DNA from: an uncultured Bacilli bacterium
GTDB taxonomy: Bacteria > Bacillota_I > Bacilli_A > RF39 > UBA660
NCBI GenBank assembly: GCA_948687865.1
Contig: CAPQQE010000055.1
Location: forward strand, 864-8,450
Length of the DNA stretch: 7,587 nucleotides
Reading direction: 5' to 3'
Shown: positions 6,865-7,587 of the stretch, piece after piece
Layout: the number at the start of each line of letters is the position of its first letter
Position numbering within the stretch: position 1 is the first letter of the stretch
Notes under the pieces: model-generated
Told to the model about the DNA's origin: nothing
Databases searched by the model: none
What the model saw: only the letters and a program-made list of their open reading frames with translations
Program-made: the position numbers and the translations under genes

Positions 6865-6887
6865 TCTATATATGGTCTAACTTCTAA
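6854..6887. repeat. 10-bp inverted repeat across the overlapping ends of two convergent genes
   Basis: TTAGAAGTTA (6854-6863) is perfectly complementary to TAACTTCTAA (6878-6887), with a 14-base loop. It spans the TAA stops of the plus-strand YutH-like gene (6862-6864) and the minus-strand NifU-like gene (6861-6863). Neither side has a proper T-run, so it may act as a weak bidirectional terminator or an mRNA 3'-end barrier rather than a classic intrinsic terminator. Confidence 0.55.
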
Positions 6888-7091
6888 TACTTCTTCTATT
6901 TCTGACGTTAATATTGTTTCTATTGTATCAGATATAGTTATATCTGAATACATACAATTAGCACAATTACCTATCATTTTTATATAAGCAATACCATCTT
7001 CAAATTTTATGAATTCTGCATCACCACCATCATTAATTAAAAATGGCCTTATTTTCTCTAATATTTCTTTTATTTTTTCTTCAGTATTCAT
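6861..7091 (-). CDS. NifU-like C-terminal-domain Fe-S scaffold protein
   Basis: 76 residues, a typical stand-alone NifU C-terminal (Nfu-type) domain like B. subtilis YutI. Family members bind a bridging Fe-S cluster at a dimer interface and pass it to target proteins in the cytosol. The sequence shows the full domain: an N-terminal helix KIKEILEKIRPFL (6-18), the signature NDGGDAEF (20-27), a strand GIAYIKMIG (33-41), the cluster motif CANC (Cys43 and Cys46, CxxC) in GNCANCMYS, and the closing helix with EVLEVRPYID. The usual GxCxGC motif has Asn in place of the glycine before the second Cys. The start at 7091 is set by a strong GGAGG (plus-strand 7099-7103) with 7-base spacing. An in-frame upstream extension (to 7211) would add a hydrophobic tail that no family member needs and would cross the ribosome binding site and the operator. 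It diverges from the S1 gene across the 7160-7180 palindrome. Confidence 0.92.
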   Translation of the reverse strand: MNTEEKIKEILEKIRPFLINDGGDAEFIKFEDGIAYIKMIGNCANCMYSDITISDTIETILTSEIEEVLEVRPYID

Positions 7092-7098
7092 AAGTATG

Positions 7099-7103
7099 CC
7101 TCC
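7099..7103 (-). promoter_or_regulatory. Ribosome binding site selecting the NifU-like start at 7091
   Basis: On the minus strand this reads GGAGG, 7 bases before the ATG. It shows that the longer in-frame extension towards 7211 is not translated as part of the protein. Confidence 0.85.
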
Positions 7104-7159
7104 ACATAAATTATACATGTAATATAAAAAGTAGTAAAGTATAATAATAAAAAAAGTAA

Positions 7160-7180
7160 TATGTGTTATAATAACACATA
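7160..7180. promoter_or_regulatory. Perfect 21-bp palindrome with divergent extended -10 elements (probable operator)
   Basis: TATGTGTTAT (7160-7169), a central A (7170) and ATAACACATA (7171-7180) form a perfect inverted repeat. On the plus strand it contains the extended -10 TGTTATAAT (7164-7172), whose predicted start at about 7179 lies just before the GAGGTG of the S1 gene. On the minus strand it reads TGTTATTAT (7176-7168), an extended -10 with 5 of 6 matches, directed at the NifU-like gene. -35 boxes are poor on both sides, as is usual with extended -10 promoters. A dimeric regulator bound here would block both genes. The half-site does not match the Fur, PerR, Rex or CcpA consensus as I know them. 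Confidence 0.6.
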
Positions 7181-7190
7181 GAGGTGTATT

Positions 7191-7547
7191 ATGCTTTACA
7201 AAAATAATCAAATAATAAATGTAGAAATATCTAAAATAAAACCATATGGTGCTTTTGTAAAAGTAGATGATGAATATACGGGATTAATACATATTTCACA
7301 AATAAATGGAAAATTTATAAAAGATATACATAGTATATTACATGAAGGAGAAATAAGAAAAGTTAAAATTTTAAGTATAGATGAAGATAAAAAACAGATG
7401 AAATTAAGCATGGTAATAGATAACATGTACAAAAAGACTGGAAAATTACCAGAGACTAGCTTAGGTTTTGAACTATTTGATGAAATATTACCTAATTGGA
7501 TAAAAACTAAGTTAGATGAAATTAAAAGTGATGAAGAAAATAGGTAA
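7191..7547 (+). CDS. yugI: S1-domain RNA-binding protein, YugI/CvfD (GSP13) family
   Basis: 118 residues, in the 110-130 range of the family. A single S1 (OB-fold) domain spans about residues 6-75: GQ-type start NQIINVEISKIKPYGAFVKV, DEYTGLIHISQI, a variable loop, HEGEIRKVKILSID, and DKKQMKLSM. The C-terminal tail has the family feature TSLGFELFDEILPNWIKTKLDEI (89-111), which distinguishes it from a ribosomal protein S1 fragment. Relatives are ribosome-associated and act as post-transcriptional regulators or in stress and cold adaptation in Firmicutes. ATG 7191 is preceded by GAGGTG (7181-7186) with a short 4-base spacer; the transcript likely begins within the palindrome at about 7179, so the leader is about 12 bases. 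It stops at TAA 7545. The spacing to any next gene is not visible, and no terminator with a T-run is seen after it. Confidence 0.85.
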   Translation: MLYKNNQIINVEISKIKPYGAFVKVDDEYTGLIHISQINGKFIKDIHSILHEGEIRKVKILSIDEDKKQMKLSMVIDNMYKKTGKLPETSLGFELFDEILPNWIKTKLDEIKSDEENR

Positions 7548-7573
7548 ATAATGAAAAAATTCTTCTAATACCA

Positions 7574-7579
7574 TTGACA
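7574..7579 (+). promoter_or_regulatory. Candidate -35 box at the window edge
   Basis: A perfect TTGACA, the same -35 as at 2711. A -10 would be expected about 17 bases on, at 7597-7602, outside the window. It would serve the next gene to the right. Confidence 0.35.
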
Positions 7580-7587
7580 AAATTTAA

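Noticed and set aside
7092..7211. N-terminal extension of the NifU-like protein with a hydrophobic segment
   Set aside because: It would cross the strong GGAGG site and the promoter palindrome, and NifU-type domains of this kind begin near the Met at 7091; the hydrophobic residues come from AT-rich noncoding DNA.
7208..7432. Minus-strand 74-codon open frame inside the S1 gene
   Set aside because: It is antisense to the conserved S1 domain and has no start signals.
7533..7565. Possible terminator after the S1 gene (GAAGAA with TTCTTC)
   Set aside because: The arms are only 6 bp with a loop of over 20 bases and no T-run follows.
1..7587. CRISPR array, insertion sequence, tRNA or rRNA genes, toxin-antitoxin or phage modules
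   Set aside because: No regularly spaced repeats, transposase motifs, tRNA-like cloverleaf signatures or phage genes are visible. The 88-aa and 281-aa pair was considered as a toxin-antitoxin unit, but it shows no recognisable toxin or antitoxin motif and the gene order and sizes are atypical.

Overview
The window is a compact, strongly AT-rich stretch of a bacterial chromosome. It uses the standard code: Trp is read from TGG, and TGA serves as the stop of the gene on 3880-4176. The gene content (RNase Y, a YutH/CotS-like protein, a YnbB-type PLP enzyme, a YugI/CvfD-like S1 protein and a stand-alone NifU C-terminal domain), the strong AGGAGG-type ribosome binding sites and the TTGACA-N17-TATACT promoters all point to a low-GC Bacillota or Mollicutes-related bacterium. 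A reduced gut lineage of Bacilli would fit, but this is inference. Mycoplasma-type code 4 organisms are excluded.

Layout. Positions 1-821 hold the C-terminal 272 residues of an FAD-dependent dehydrogenase (COG2509-like) that enters from the left, closed by a terminator at 810-833. Next come a broken short-chain dehydrogenase (863-1484, deletion plus frameshift) and an intact YnbB/methionine gamma-lyase-family PLP enzyme (1493-2728). A strong promoter straddling the YnbB stop codon (2711-2739) drives two coupled genes of unknown function (281 and 88 aa, 2765-3878). These end in a terminator at 3870-3895. A small unknown protein of 98 aa with hydrophobic segments lies on the minus strand (3880-4176), convergent with the 88-aa gene and divergent from rny. 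RNase Y (4343-5884) has its own consensus promoter and its own terminator. A YutH-like degenerate kinase-fold protein (5935-6864) follows and overlaps tail to tail with a NifU-like [Fe-S] scaffold protein on the minus strand (6861-7091). A perfect 21-bp palindrome (7160-7180), carrying divergent -10 elements, separates the NifU-like gene from an S1-domain RNA-binding protein (7191-7547). The window ends in a TTGACA box that probably belongs to the next gene's promoter.

The genes do not form one pathway. The themes are RNA turnover and translation (RNase Y, S1 protein), Fe-S assembly (NifU-like) and redox or PLP enzymes. The strongest points for follow-up are the promoter/operator palindrome, the independently promoted pair of unknown genes, the dehydrogenase that lost its NNAG region, and the economy of 3' ends: three terminator hairpins contain the stop codon of the gene they terminate.
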